Shown: positions 16,711 to 27,400 of the stretch, one piece after another | How the letters are laid out: each line of letters begins with the position of its first letter | Numbering within the stretch: position 1 is the first letter of the stretch | Origin: Aurelia coerulea | Lineage: Eukaryota > Cnidaria > Scyphozoa > Semaeostomeae > Ulmaridae | Reading direction: 5' to 3' | Length of the DNA stretch: 64,000 bases | Assembly (NCBI GenBank): GCA_039566865.1 | Contig: CM076949.1 | Coordinates: 25,024,501 to 25,088,500 of the forward strand | The notes under the pieces: model-generated | The model's input: the letters and a program-made list of their open reading frames with translations, nothing else | The model's database searches: none | What the model was told of the DNA's origin: nothing | Position numbers and translations under genes: made by a program

Positions 16711-17021
16711 GTGCCATGTCCACGCCCTTCAGGTCGTTAGGTGACATCACTGCAAATTTTGCTGACGCGAACACTTCAGCATTGAACGTGTTGACACAAA
16801 CCCAATACAGAGTCCATGTTATCGCTTATCTTCTTTGCCCCTTTTCCGTGTGCTGTCAAAATGAATCGAGAGAAAACATTGGGACCAGTTGAGTAAGGCC
16901 AGTGTTGACTTGCCAGAAATTTGTGAAACGGTCTAATTGAGTCTAAAGTCAACTGATATTCGAAAACATGTCTATAGAACCTGCAAAAATTCGAAAATGG
17001 GAGTCAACAAACAGTTGGGCA

Positions 17022-17031
17022 GCATATATAG
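17022..17031 (+). promoter_or_regulatory. TATA-like box upstream of gene A
   Basis: gcatatatag lies 74 bp before the ATG of gene A. The corresponding stretch before gene B (24312-24321) reads gcatatattt at the same relative place within conserved upstream sequence. The role is inferred from position and from its retention in both copies. Confidence 0.45.
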
Positions 17032-17104
17032 TATCGTGAAATCGCTGGTGATGTATATCGCGATAACAACTGGTCGAAGAGAAAGCAACAAATTTGTCAC
17101 AAAT

Positions 17105-20100
17105 ATGTTCGAGGCTAGAAAACTCCTTACAGTGCTTTTATTTTTCATCAAATTAGGAGCATCGACGATACTACGACTATCTTGTAAATACCATGCAGAT
17201 TTCAGCATCGTTTTAGATGGACTAGCAGAATCAGGTGCTGTTTTGAAGCAATACCCGTCGAAAACAAGAAGAGAATGTGTTTTAGAATGTATCTCTTTGC
17301 CACCTTGCCAAGCTGTCAACCATAAAAGAAATGGTGGAAACTGCGAGCTAATTGGTCGAAATTTGACAGAAAGCAAAAATCTTCTCACATCACGGACAGG
17401 GTGGACATATCTGACAACTGATGAAAACGAACTAAATGTGAGTTTATTCTCGAGTTTATTCGTATATTTGCTTACAGGGTGAGTCAGAATTAACATAGGC
17501 CGCTTTTAAAAAGGCCCGGCGTTTGAAAGGCTACTGCGCCCTGAATATATAAGCAATGGTATTTTGCAATATCTTAATGAATATCAACAGCGAATATGTT
17601 CAATCAGCTTGAGAATTTTTCCTGAATGAGGGATATCCTGAAAAATGTCCACTGGAGAAACCTTCAAAACGTGCTAAAATCATGAGCAAGTGTCCCTAAT
17701 ATGTTTTCCTTACAGGAATGACTTGAGCACGCTTTAGCACGTGCTCTCCTCTTGCAGGAAAGAAAAAGTCTTCCCCCTAGTATGAATAACTTATTCAGGG
17801 GATTCCATCCTTCCAAGACGACAAAATATATTTTTGCTTCACATGTAAGTGTCATTATGTCATTGCTGCTAGGAAGGAAACCGATCAGATTTTGCTCATC
17901 ATTTTCACTCATTTTTGCAGGTTTTGCTCATCGCTTCAACCTGAGTATCTTGTCATTTATAGATTGGCCCAAAATGCAAGAGTTTAGCACCTTGTCAAAA
18001 TGGTGGGAAATGTGTAGACACGTGCTCGAGCATGGGGTTTCAATGTATCTGCATTAATGGATACACTGGGACATTTTGCGAGAAAGAGAGAGGTAAAGAG
18101 GGAGGTAAGACCAATCTGATCACACAATTCTTATTTGTTCGGCAGGTGCATTTGTGAGGAACTATTGCTTATATAACAAGAATAACAAAGCCTATTTTGC
18201 TTTTTGCAAATCTTCGCAATTTCAGGATCAATGAAAACTTGATGAAAAGAAAAAGTTGGTAACAGATTATGTTGTGGTCGTGGTCAAAACGATAAAAATC
18301 AATCTGCAAAAAAGTCAATTTTACGCTACAGAAACATTGTTTGCTTTGCAATCTAAGAAAAAAATTTATTTGCCAGCAACAAGGATAGATTTGGTAAGAC
18401 AATAGCACAAGTTGGTTTTGATTGACACCTTAATTCAAATTAATTATCGATTATCAAAGAAAATTCTCTCAACCAGATAATTAAAAAAGCAAAGCAGCAA
18501 AAGATTCTCTATAACCCAGGTAGCTAGCTCGCTCGCTGCGCATTCCAGAAATTGTTTTCAAGAGCAAACATGAGCACAGATCGAAAGAAGAAGGATATAT
18601 CTACACATCTGCCCGGGCAGTTAATTTGTTTGGTTTAAAAGCCGATTGGGAGCCGATTCAATTCTCTTTTCTTTTTGGGTATAATGGGTATAACTTACTG
18701 CTCGGCTTCTGAACCAATGAAATAAAATGTCCGGGGTAGATGTGTAGATATACCCCTTCTTCTTTCGATATATGCTCATATTTGCTCTTAGAAACAATTT
18801 CTGGAATGCACAATGAGCGCGCTAGCTACTAGGGTTTCAGAGAAACTTTTGCGGCTTTGTTTGTTTTGAATTTATTGTTGAGAGAATTTCCTTCGTCTGC
18901 AGTCGCTAATCGCTTCGAATTGAGGTGTCAATCAAAGGCAACTCATCCTATTGTGTTACAAAATCTGTCCTTGTTTTTGCCAGCAAATTATCGATGTCAT
19001 CTGAGATCTGATGAACTTTACTACAGCAAAAAATTGAGTTTTTGTATTCTCGTTTTTGCAGAATTCACAAGCTGCCAAGATGCATATAACAAAGGAATAC
19101 GTACTGATGGCGTCTATCAACTAACCAATATGGGCTACCACTATTGCGCATTAAATGATACACTGGGATGTCGTGAAAACGGGGGTTATACCCTTGCAAT
19201 GCGAGTCAATGGAGCCTTGGTAGGTAAATGCTTCTCTTCGCGCAAAGTATCGCTTTGATTCTAATGAAGGACAGACCACGGGGGGAGGGGGTTCTTGGCC
19301 AATTTTGGATAGGGGTCTGCCGCGAGCATATTCAAAATGGTACCGTTGGCTAGACCAATTCTGGCCATTTTCTGGACAAATATTATCAAATTTGTACCAA
19401 ATATGATATCACAAATATTATCAAATTTGTACCAAATATGATATCATGACCGTTCGCTAGACCAATATTGTCAAAAATGATACCCTTGGCTAGACCGTTG
19501 TAGGCCAAAATTGCACAAAAGTATACCCTTGGCTAGACTAGAAGTCCGAAAAAGTATACCCTTGCTCGCGGCACATCCCTAGTTACCTTTACTATGCTGT
19601 GGGACAGACTTTAATCAATCTACATTCTATCCTACGATTCACGTGCTACAATTGCTCGTCGATTGCGGTATAGTTGATAGAAATTGCGGTTAGTCGCCGT
19701 TCATAATCCCGTTCTTAATTTAGCATTTTATTTGCGATTTCAACTTATATTTGTTCGCTGTAGTCAAGTGACAGCCTCTATGGATTCACACAGTCAAAGA
19801 CGAGTACCCGTTCATCAATACACATTCTTATAGTTTGAAAGGAAAGACAAGCAGCCAACCTCATCGCCATGGCGTTGTGTCATATTCCCAATATGACAAA
19901 AGGCCCTGGGGACGAGGTTGAGAAGGAGCCTGCTGCTAAAAAAGTGGAGGCAACTCAATTGGTCACCGACAGTGCCTACACTTTTGATGTAAAATTTTAC
20001 ACGTATTTTTATAAGAAAATACTTATAAGAAACTCAACTCTCAAATTTCCAAAAGCTTAAGAAACTCCAGTACTGGGAAACTGTAACTACTAATTTGCAT

Positions 20101-21953
20101 GAAAGAAGTCAAGTCCTTATCGAGAGGTATGACATCCGAGAACCTTCTAACTGCCTTGATTATTGGGAGGTTTTAGCAAAAACAGATCATAAGGGTTTTT
20201 AAAGTAAAGATAAGGGTCTCTGGTTTCACCTTTCGAACGAATTAGATCTTTAAACGCTCGTAAATCAGTACATTTTCGGCAGATTTGCAAGAATTGGTGT
20301 CTAAAATCAAATTAACATCTCAGGAGCATGGTTATTTCACTACGGAGTCTGTTCATTTTATCCCATTTTATCGTTATTTCTTAATATTTAATTAACCGTC
20401 GAACAATTTTTTGAGACACCCGGTATATGAAAACAATGACTTTACTTTATCCACATATATAATACATATTCCTTGTGAGACTAACGTCATAGTCCCAGTT
20501 ATAACAGCAACAACAACAACACTTTTTACACACTATTTTACATCTTTTGAATTGAGTTGGATTTTTTGCTCAAGTCTATCAATAGCGATAACTACTACGA
20601 ATCTAATAAGTACTTCAGTCTAATTCCTTGTCACGTTTGATGACACAACACCAATTCCTTTACAGAACACGTTTCACTTCGATGCAAATTACTGGACAAC
20701 AAACAATGTATACAATGATTTAACTGCATTACGCCAAGACTTCTTTGACGGAGAACAGGCCAAGTTTGATGCCTACAACAAAATGCCGTTTACAAGAGTT
20801 TGCATTGGCATGAAAGTTGGAAATGCGAAAAATTTTGGGATTCTGCTTAGCCATGCTTCAACATCATTGCTCGCATATATAGGTTCTGGAACAGCCCAAC
20901 GTACGTTAAACATTATTTTCTAATACCAGAAAACTTTATTAGTTGAATTTCCTCGAATCATTGCACTACATACATTCCAAATAACCTTAACAAAATTCTG
21001 TTGCATTCAAACAGTTGGAATCAATTAATTTTATCAAAAGAAACACTGGAGACGGGAGCACGGGGGCACATGGGAGCAGGGGCGCAAGCACGCACCCCCT
21101 GCCCTGTTTTTAGAGGGGCAATGGGGGCAAGAGTAAACTTTTGATGCGAATCTCTACACTGATCGGGCACTGATCATACTGTACTACAGTAGAAACCCGC
21201 ATAAAAGAACCTGTTTTTATAAGAACCTAGAGGCTGAAATTCCATCTTTTAAACCCCCTAAATAAGAACCCCTAAAAGGCTGAAACTGGGAAAGGTTCTT
21301 ATATAATAGCTTTCATGTAAATTATGAAAATGACCAGAATTTTTAGAATTCTTCACATTCTGATCAGACTTCTTCATAGGTATAAAAGATTTGTTCTCAA
21401 GAATTCTCAAGAAATCTCAAGAATTCTTGGGCTGGAAAACAGTGTTAATGTGTGCAAGGCCTGCTTTTATATAAGAACCTTTTTAAGAACCTTACAGGCT
21501 GGAATTTAGAATAGCAGCCATTTAATTAAGAACCTATCCAGGCTGCCCAGAAAAAACCTAGGTTCTTTTATGCGGGTTTCTACTGTATGAGATTTCAATC
21601 ATTGGTTGTATCTTAGCGTTAGTTATAAAATAGCGTTGATAAGTAAATAAAGTTATTTTTGATTGAGTTAGACGAAATAGAAAATTATGCTTTTTACAGG
21701 TACTTCTCAAGGACGAGCAAGATGGCTAGCACTGGTCGCAGGGGGATCTATTCAAGGAAACTGTAACAGAGAAGGCTTCAACACAGTCGCTGATTCCGGA
21801 TCTCAAGTCAAAGTTCGCATTGGAATCCTTGGTAACAACGAAAGAGACTGCAACACTCCTGATTCTGCGCTTGGAATTGGACTGGTTCGTTTTTATGGGA
21901 AAAGTGCAGGGGCAACAAATAAAGCAGCTATTGCATATTTGTTGATAAAATAG
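17105..21953 (+). CDS. secreted PAN + EGF-like + fibrinogen/intelectin-like protein (copy A)
   Basis: Five exons: 17105-17437, 17963-18092, 19062-19219, 20666-20900, 21700-21953; phases 0, 1, 0, 1 join to give 369 aa. Residues 1-25 form a signal peptide ([14 protein letters not shown] core). Exon 1 then encodes a PAN/apple-like module ([16 protein letters not shown]...NCELIG). Exon 2 is a single EGF-like domain ([17 protein letters not shown]...[12 protein letters not shown]). Exons 3-5 form a fibrinogen/intelectin-like domain: [53 protein letters not shown]. The order recalls uncharacterised skeletal organic matrix proteins of corals, so an extracellular matrix or carbohydrate-binding role is plausible but unproven. 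The start was chosen because copy B has the same ATG while sequence upstream diverges. Exon 2 has a second in-frame donor 12 bp downstream (18104). Intron 2 holds a hairpin transposon (18378-18975). Confidence 0.87.
18378..18975. mobile_element. 598-bp hairpin element with 9-bp duplication (gene A intron 2)
   Basis: Ends AACAAGGATAGATTT and AAATCTGTCCTTGTT, long inverted arms (gctagctcgctcgctg, tgctcat...tttctggaatgc). Exact duplication TTTGCCAGC at 18369-18377 and 18976-18984. Confidence 0.85.
19280..19600. repeat. minisatellite-like repeat (ttggctagacc units), copy 2
   Basis: Shares ggggtctgcc-cgagcat, the gctagaccaat units and the closing cttgctcgcggcacatccc with 8925-9310. It is in intron 3 of gene A and contains a local duplication of caaatttgtaccaaatatga. 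Confidence 0.75.
21187..21585. mobile_element. mariner-like MITE (CAGTAGAAACCCGC ends)
   Basis: Ends CAGTAGAAACCCGCATAAAA and complement, flanked by TA at 21185-21186 and 21586-21587. In gene A intron 4. The interior contains aagaattctcaagaa tracts. Confidence 0.82.
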
Positions 21954-22066
21954 ATTAACCAGTGATTTAGTGATTAGTGATCAAAGGGCTCTTGCACGAC
22001 GATCTCGCAGTTTTTGAAAGGTAGCATAAATATCAAACGCACTCTCCATCTTTTCTATAATGAAAG

Positions 22067-22442
22067 CATGGGCAATAATGCACCGTTGATGTGGCCTATA
22101 TCACGATCAAAATTGTGTTGTTTCTCTTCCACAAGATTGCAAGTAAAGCTTGATAATGTTGCTCCTCCTTCGTTCTTCTCTCGTCACAGCAAGGAATCAA
22201 ATGCCGCCAATATTTTAAAGGGAAGTTTGAAATGAAACGTATCGCTGCGTAGGAGCTCCAACCGTTTCAACTGTATTCGAATATTGGTGGCATTTGATTC
22301 CTTGCTGTGACGAGAGAAGAACGAAGGAGAAGCAACAATATCAAGCTTTACTCGCAATCGCGTGACAGAGAAACAACACAGTGAGTAAAAATACAATTTT
22401 GATCATAACATAGGCCACATCAACGGAGCATTATTGCCCACG
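22067..22442. mobile_element. hairpin element with 7-bp target duplication (376 bp)
   Basis: Ends CATGGGCAATAATGC and GCATTATTGCCCACG, long inverted arms (ccttgctgtgacgagagaa). Duplication ATGAAAG at 22060-22066 and 22443-22449; the host sequence is a degenerate TTAA-type MITE. Confidence 0.85.
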
Positions 22443-22624
22443 ATGAAAGTGCCATTTTGAAGCTAAATATTTGTACTTCACAGAGGAAGAAACCAAACAT
22501 TCATATCTTGTGATCACTCGGAGAAACTAGATTCTTGATAGTTACTTTTTGGTGGCTTCGGAGATTCCATCAAACAAACTGCAGAAGCAAAGGATTCTTT
22601 AGAAATTTGAGTTTGACTGAGGTT

Positions 22625-22772
22625 TAGACTTGCACCAAATCTCTTTGGTCCGACTTGCCGTTCCCTTTAGATCCTTGATCCGCCATTCCGGATTTGGACG
22701 GAATGTTGGAATGGCGGATCGAGGAAAGGGAACGGTAGGACGGACTGAAGAGACATACTTGGGGCAAGTCTA
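22625..22772. mobile_element. hairpin element of the GACTTGC family, diverged
   Basis: Ends TAGACTTGC and GCAAGTCTA, with inner ggcggatc inverse segments. Flanks actgaggtt and agtgaggct agree at 7 of 9 positions, an aged 9-bp duplication. Confidence 0.7.
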
Positions 22773-22849
22773 AGTGAGGCTCGACTTGGAGCACCACTGT
22801 TTTAAAAGGACAGGTTTTCGCCGTGCCATGCCACGCTGAACTATAGTCA

Positions 22850-23100
22850 CGCATGCTCAATCTTAGAAATAACGATGGTCTTCTGGTACCAAGGGCAAAT
22901 ACAACTGCTCATGGTATAGAAACCATTGGAAGTAGACTTTGGCAAACATTACCAAGTAAAACCAAAGTGTGTCACACCCTAGGAGTCTTTAAGGGTCGCA
23001 TAAAAAGTTGGGTTACAGACAAATGCAACTGCACGCTTTGCAAGACATTTATCACGAATCTTGGCTATATTTAGTTAGAATTTGCAATTAGGATTTGGAT
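22850..23100 (+). mobile_element. LINE reverse-transcriptase C-terminal fragment
   Basis: Reads NLRNNDGLLVPRANTTAHGI, IGSRLWQTLPSK, FKGRIKSWVTDKCNCTLCKT and FITNLGYI before a stop, the usual C-terminal signature of jockey/CR1-like LINE proteins. 5'-truncated. Confidence 0.85.
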
Positions 23101-23148
23101 TTTAGAAATTATGTAAAATAGGTTCTTTTTGTACATAGTTGGCTTTTA

Positions 23149-23838
23149 CAGGGGCGGGCAAGTACTGTGAAATATTTGACCCCATGTTTGTCCAGAGGAT
23201 TTGGAAAAAATAACCGGTTCTTTTGTCACATTGAAAGACTTTCCTGCCCAAAAACAATCAGTTTTGGGACAAAGGTGAAATTTGAATATCAATCTTCCTA
23301 TTCCATCAGTTTGTTACAAAAATCAAGTTTTCTCAACTCCTATCTAATCAAAATCCTGAAGTTTACCTGTAAGCTGGTTCTCCCTTTGTCCGCCAAATTT
23401 AAGTAGCAAAGACCAGTATTACGGTACTACCTTTGTCCATCAAACTTACGGAAAAAAGACCAGAATTCCAATTTTTCACCAAAGTGGTCCTACCTTTGTC
23501 CCGCAAAATTTCGAAAAAAAGGCCAGAATTTCAAATTTTTCACAAAAGCGATCCTACCATTGTCCAGCAATCTTTTTTGGGACACTTGTACTTTCATATC
23601 CATAATAGCCGCTTGCTTTGGAAAAACAGTATTTGGTCTAAACTACCGGTTTTTGGGACAAACATCGTCAATGATAAGTCATGTTCAAATTGTCCGTCAA
23701 ATTGAAAAAAATAACAGCGGAAATTTGCCATCAAAAACAACCAGTTTTTGGGACAAAGGTGGTGCAAAATGTCTTCGTTAACTACCGGTTTTCGGACAAA
23801 GGTAGGACCATCGTTCCCAGTGTGACATGCCCGCCCTT
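23149..23838. mobile_element. hAT-like non-autonomous element
   Basis: Ends CAGGGGCGGGCAAGT and ATGCCCGCCCTT, flanked by GGCTTTTA at 23141-23148 and 23839-23846 (8 bp, up to 10 if the preceding TT is counted). The interior has imperfect repeats of cctacctttgtcc with ttttgggacaaa. Confidence 0.82.
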
Positions 23839-23855
23839 GGCTTTTATTGATACCA

Positions 23856-24131
23856 TATTGCAGGCAGTCATAAACTATGGTTTTCTTCGAAATTACTTTA
23901 TGTTGCGTCAAACAGTTTAGAAATTGCGATGGTTTTAAGTTTTTTTTTAAATTTTTCTTGAATTCTTGAAAAAGAAGAAAAACACTCTAATTCTGAAAAT
24001 ATTGAAGATTTCAGAAAAGTCCAACGGTAGAATTATAGAGAAATAGCAAAAGTTTCTTTGAAGTCATTCAGTTCAAAGAAATAGGTCACTCGATTTTACA
24101 CCAGCCTTTTTAAAGATTTGAAACCTATGCT
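23856..24131. mobile_element. inverted-repeat element, right half only
   Basis: From the taaactatggttttcttc segment to tttaaagatttgaaacctatgc, closely matching 38998-39257. The left half is absent. Confidence 0.65.
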
Positions 24132-24311
24132 TAAAAACACGCTGTTATTGCTCAAAAGGTTTCACGCTCAAATTATTATCATTATTAACATACCAGCGGC
24201 GGCATCCTGGAAAGAATTTAACTAAAACACACACAGAGGTCTATTGTTATTCCTAAACTTTTCTATAGAACCTGTTCAATTCAAATTGGGAAATTAACGA
24301 ACTGTGGGGAG

Positions 24312-24321
24312 GCATATATTT
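24312..24321 (+). promoter_or_regulatory. TATA-like box upstream of gene B
   Basis: gcatatattt lies in the region that aligns with the gene A upstream sequence (both continue into tgtgaaatcgctggt). It is weaker than the gene A copy. Confidence 0.35.
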
Positions 24322-24442
24322 TGATGTGAAATCGCTGGTTTTGATTGGGTGTTAATTCAACATGGGAAACGATGTTAGACGAGATAACAACAAGCAGACG
24401 AGAAAGCGATAAATTTGAGAAAGCGACAAATTTGTCACAAAT

Positions 24443-27400
24443 ATGTTTGAGGCAAGAAAACTCCTTACAGTGCTTTTACTTTTTATCAAATTAGGGGCAT
24501 CGACAATACTACGACTATCTTGTAAATACCATGCAGATTTCAGCATCGTTTTAGATGGGCTAGGGGATTCAGGTGCTGCTTTGAAGCAATATCCGTCGAA
24601 AACAAGAAGAGAATGTGTTTTAGAATGTATCTCTTTGCCACCTTGCCAAGCTGTCAACCATAAACAAAATGGCGGAAACTGCGAGCTAATTGGTCGAAAT
24701 TTGACAGAAAGCAAAAATCTTCTCACATCACGGACAGGGTGGACATATCTGACAACTAATGACAACGAACTAAATGTGAGTATATTCATTTCTGTCTAAT
24801 TTGATATGTTGTACAACGGTATTGCTAAAAACCTGTTTTTCATGTCATAATTTCGTCATATTTGTCCAGAAACAATAAAACAAGGGACTGTTCATTATTT
24901 ATAAAGGGGTTGGTACCGAAGAGAAATGGGTTGGGTAAGAGAAATTTTCTAACATAAAAAGGTTGGGTAAATATTTTTTCATGTAATTTCAAGGTTGTGG
25001 AAACAAAATTTTCCCACCAATTAATGCCAAATGTTTAAAGTCCAAAAATATCAATATCATCATCAACAACATCAACACTATCCATTTCACTTTCAGTGTC
25101 TACTTTGTTCATCTTTGTCATCAATATTGAATTGATAATTTACATCGTTTGACATTGAAACCATGTTTATAGGTAGGGTTTGGGTAAAATTGTTTCAACC
25201 TGAAAATTGTTGGGTACATGTTTTTGCTGTCACTTTTAGAGTTGGGTAAGAAGATTTTTTGGACAAGAAAACATTTCTCTTCAGTACCAACCCCTCTGTA
25301 AATAATGAACGGTCCCTAACAATCAAGCATCAAATTTATTTGGTCGTTGCTACAAATACACAAAAAGACAATTTAAAGATCGGCGACAAGGTCAAATTTA
25401 ATGATATTTCACAAAAGTTTCATTCTCTATTCGGTCACCCGGTAACTTTAAGAGAAACTCGTTTTCAAAAATTCGGCACGCAAAGAACCACTGTTAGTAA
25501 TGGGTCTTGAAGATGTCAAAAAGTATCTGTAGCGATTGTAGAAACAGCATGATATTTCTTTACACCCCAAAGACTAAAAAACCAATAAAAAACTTTCAGT
25601 ACCAACCAGTGTCAGCCAACTTTGTTACAAATTTCGTTAGTCCAGATTTTAGCTGGCCCGGGCCAGGTCAAAAATATATTCTATTATACTCGACCAATTT
25701 GACGCACCCGGTCTCATTGTGTAGCTGAGGAAACAATGGGCTTGTGGGCGTTTCTTCAGCCTATTTATAGCGGCTACGAGATATAGCTATGTCTATTCCC
25801 TTTAAAGGCAGTCTGCCACGCATCTGATTGGGTGATAGAGACAATACAAAGAATAGGAGAATGGAATGCCTGCTGATCCTACTGACTTTCTACGATTGTA
25901 GAAAGTGACAACGATTAGCTTTCCTTTATTCTAAATACACAGGATCACAAAGAGATCCATTGTGTCGAGCTCTGACTTTATTGCAGCCAATCAGATACTT
26001 GACAGACTGCCTTTAATAGACCTTTAAACTATTCTACAAAAGAATCTGAATCGAAAGATATTTTGATAGATTTTGGAGGATTTTCGGATATATAGAAGCA
26101 AAAATATCGCTCGATTCAGACTCTTTTGTAGAACAGCTACGCAGATCAACCAACTCATTCTGGATATTTTCTCGCTTATAGATAGGTCCAAAATGCCAAA
26201 GTTTAGCACCTTGTCAAAATGGTGGGAAATGTGTAGACACGTGCTCGAGCATAGGGTTTCAATGTATTTGCATTAATGGATATACCGGGACATTTTGCGA
26301 GAAAGAGAGAGGTAAGAGAACCCCCTGATCATCTAAATTTTATTTGATTCTGGTTTGATGGTGATATAAAAGAAGTAATGTGATGTGATGTGATGTAACG
26401 CAATGCAATGCAATGTAACGCAATGCAATGTAATGAAATGTCATGTAATGTACTAATGTACGACTTATCCATCGTGGTAGTTTCGCTATTTGCCGTAGTT
26501 TCGCTATTTGCCGTAGTTTTGCCAGTTAAAAAATGCCAGATCTTGAGTATTGTCTTACTTTTCCTTTTATTCTAATATATATTCATCATACCTAGATTTT
26601 GTATCAAAATATTGTAATTTTGTAGTTTTTTCTTCATTTAACAGGGCAGTTTGTAAATCAATTAAGTTTATACGTTGAATACTTACTCTGTATAGATAGT
26701 ATCAAATCAAATCAATATCAGTTGCCTAATATACCGCTACCCTACACCTTAACGAGCGACCAGCCTCGAAAAGTAAGCGTCGAAAAATGTTCAATTTCCA
26801 TCGTATTCCGAGTGTTCACACGGTGCCGTTTTCAACATGTGCCGGTTAAGAGTTCCACTTTCAAATTCAGTCGTTTTTTTTAACCTGCCGGCAAAAAATG
26901 GCCATTTTCGTGTGAACATGAGGGCCTATCCGTAGCACTTTTCATTGTTTTCGAATTCGAATCGATCGTGTGACCTTAAAACTGATCTGTCGCTGGCCAT
27001 TTGCAATAAAACAACAACGACAAAAACAGCGAATTAAGACGAACTAGTGTAGCTAGTCCAATGAAATGGATGAAATTTACAGCAAACAATTTAATTATCG
27101 TTTTCTTTTTTACAGAATTCACAAGCTGTCAAGATGCATACAACAAAGGAATTCGTACTGATGGGGTCTATCTACTAACCAATATGGGCTACCATTATTG
27201 TGCGTTAAGTGATACACTGGGATGTACTGAAAACGGGGGTTATACCCTTGCAATGCGAGTCAATGGAGCCTTGGTAGGTAAATGCTTCTCTTCGCGCAAA
27301 GTATCGCTTTAATTCTAATGAAGGACAGACTTGGTCAATCTACATTTTATCCTACAATTGCTTGTTGATTGCAGTTAGTCGCCCATATTTTTGCTCCTTG

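Larger units (their letters stand above)
15864..17104. promoter_or_regulatory. divergent intergenic region between RNF217-like gene and matrix-protein gene A
   Basis: About 1.2 kb separates two genes transcribed away from each other, so both promoters are expected here. A 33-bp direct repeat (16380-16412 and 16741-16773, core tgacatcactgcaaattttg) flanks a 101-bp hairpin transposon at 16610-16710. A TATA-like box lies at 17022-17031. Confidence 0.6.
21954..24442. other. spacer between gene A and gene B
   Basis: Contains a MITE remnant with a hairpin insertion (22067-22442), a GACTTGC element (22625-22772), a LINE tail (22850-23100), a hAT-like element (23149-23838) and half of an inverted-repeat element. 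The gene B promoter is expected in the last 200 bp, which align with gene A. Confidence 0.6.

Noticed and set aside
16937..17104. N-terminal extension of gene A (56 more codons in frame)
   Set aside because: The equivalent upstream sequence is not open in gene B, and the ATG at 17105 is directly followed by a signal peptide.
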